Assembly: GCA_017396055.1 (NCBI GenBank)
Contig: JAFQND010000288.1
Coordinates: forward strand, 1 to 6,195
Direction: 5' to 3'
Length of the DNA: 6,195 nucleotides
Origin: Oscillospiraceae bacterium
GTDB lineage: Bacteria > Bacillota > Clostridia > Oscillospirales > Ruminococcaceae
The notes under the pieces: model-generated
What the model saw: the letters and a program-made list of their open reading frames with translations, nothing else
Told to the model about the DNA's origin: nothing
Databases searched by the model: none
Position numbers and translations under genes: made by a program
Part shown: positions 5,776 through 6,195 of the stretch, piece after piece
Position numbering within the stretch: position 1 is the stretch's first letter
How the letters are laid out: the number at the start of each line of letters is the position of its first letter

Positions 5776-6195
5776 TCAGACGATGAGATCCCAGAGCTTT
5801 AAAACCAGGGGGATCAGATTATAGATGACGGGTGCGAACAAAATTGCCGGCAGATAGTCTGCGACTTTGATTTTGGTGATACCCATCAGATTCGTGCCGA
5901 TCATGATGATCAGAATAGAACCGGCACAGGTCATTTCGTTGATCGCGCCCGTGCTCATGACCGGAGCGAGCAGCCCGGCGAGCAGAACAAGACCGCCCTG
6001 AATGACAAATACGGCTCCGGCTGAGAGAAGGACACCGATACCCAGGCTGGATGCCAGCATCATGGAGGAGACAAGGTCCAGCGTCGCCTTTGTGATCAGC
6101 ACGGAATTATCACCGGTGAGACCTGCCTGAATGGAACCGGTCACGGTCATGGAACCGACACAGAACAGCAGCGTTGCGGTAACGATACCTTCTGC
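5776..6195 (-). CDS. DUF554 family integral membrane protein, C-terminal part (5' end outside window)
   Basis: The - strand frame is open to the right edge, showing 139 C-terminal residues; full DUF554 proteins are usually about 230 aa. The Met at 6148-6150 is internal, because the codons upstream continue in family-like sequence (AEGIVTATLLFCVGS before it). The family signature is visible as CVGSMTVTGSIQAGLTGD, followed by about four hydrophobic segments: around ASSLGIGVLLSAGAVFVI, GGLVLLAGLLAPV, AGSILIIMIGTNLMGI and PAILFAPVIYNLIPLVL. The product is a polytopic inner-membrane protein of unknown function (Bacillus YdfK/YqgA-like). It faces the catabolic operon tail to tail and shares its terminator, so it is probably not part of that system. 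Confidence 0.88.
   Translation of the reverse strand, partial: AEGIVTATLLFCVGSMTVTGSIQAGLTGDNSVLITKATLDLVSSMMLASSLGIGVLLSAGAVFVIQGGLVLLAGLLAPVMSTGAINEMTCAGSILIIMIGTNLMGITKIKVADYLPAILFAPVIYNLIPLVLKLWDLIV

Overview
The window looks like part of a chromosome from an anaerobic, probably gut-dwelling Clostridia/Firmicutes bacterium. This rests on strong AGGAGG-type ribosome sites, a DUF554 membrane protein, moderate GC content judged by eye, and a compact operon of small catabolic enzymes. The genus cannot be determined from the sequence. There are no RNA genes, mobile elements or CRISPR repeats.

Layout. Seven genes run left to right on the + strand (positions 1-5660) and end at a hairpin terminator (5676-5712). 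An eighth gene on the - strand converges on the same terminator (5776 to the right edge). In order, the + strand genes are: (1) the C-terminal ~589 residues of a large glycoside-hydrolase-like protein, cut by the left edge; (2) a 118-aa protein of the Anabaena sensory rhodopsin transducer (ASRT) family; (3) a 390-aa M24 'pita-bread' protein of creatinase type that lacks several M24 metal ligands; (4) a 245-aa creatininase-family amidohydrolase; (5) a 108-aa L-rhamnose-mutarotase-family protein overlapping gene 4 by 4 bases; (6) a 163-aa cupin resembling ureidoglycolate lyase AllA; (7) a 192-aa maltose/galactoside O-acetyltransferase-type protein. Gaps between genes are -4 to 71 nt, so one polycistronic unit is likely. 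A 12-bp GC hairpin between genes 5 and 6 and a weak promoter-like sequence before gene 3 could divide its expression.

How the genes may work together (inference). Genes 1, 5 and 7 point to a sugar: a glycosidase-like fold, an anomer-interconverting enzyme and a sugar O-acetyltransferase. Genes 3, 4 and 6 belong to families whose best-known members act successively on creatinine, creatine and ureidoglycolate, that is, on cyclic amides and urea-releasing C-N bonds. Gene 2 belongs to a family proposed to bind small molecules, sugars being one suggestion. Together they suggest a catabolic cassette for a sugar or sugar derivative carrying a lactam, ureido or guanidino group, or one processed through a cyclic keto intermediate. 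No gene proves the substrate. Several enzymes depart from their family's usual active-site motifs, so the real chemistry may differ from the name-giving reactions. No transporter or regulator of this operon is visible; if present they lie left of the window.
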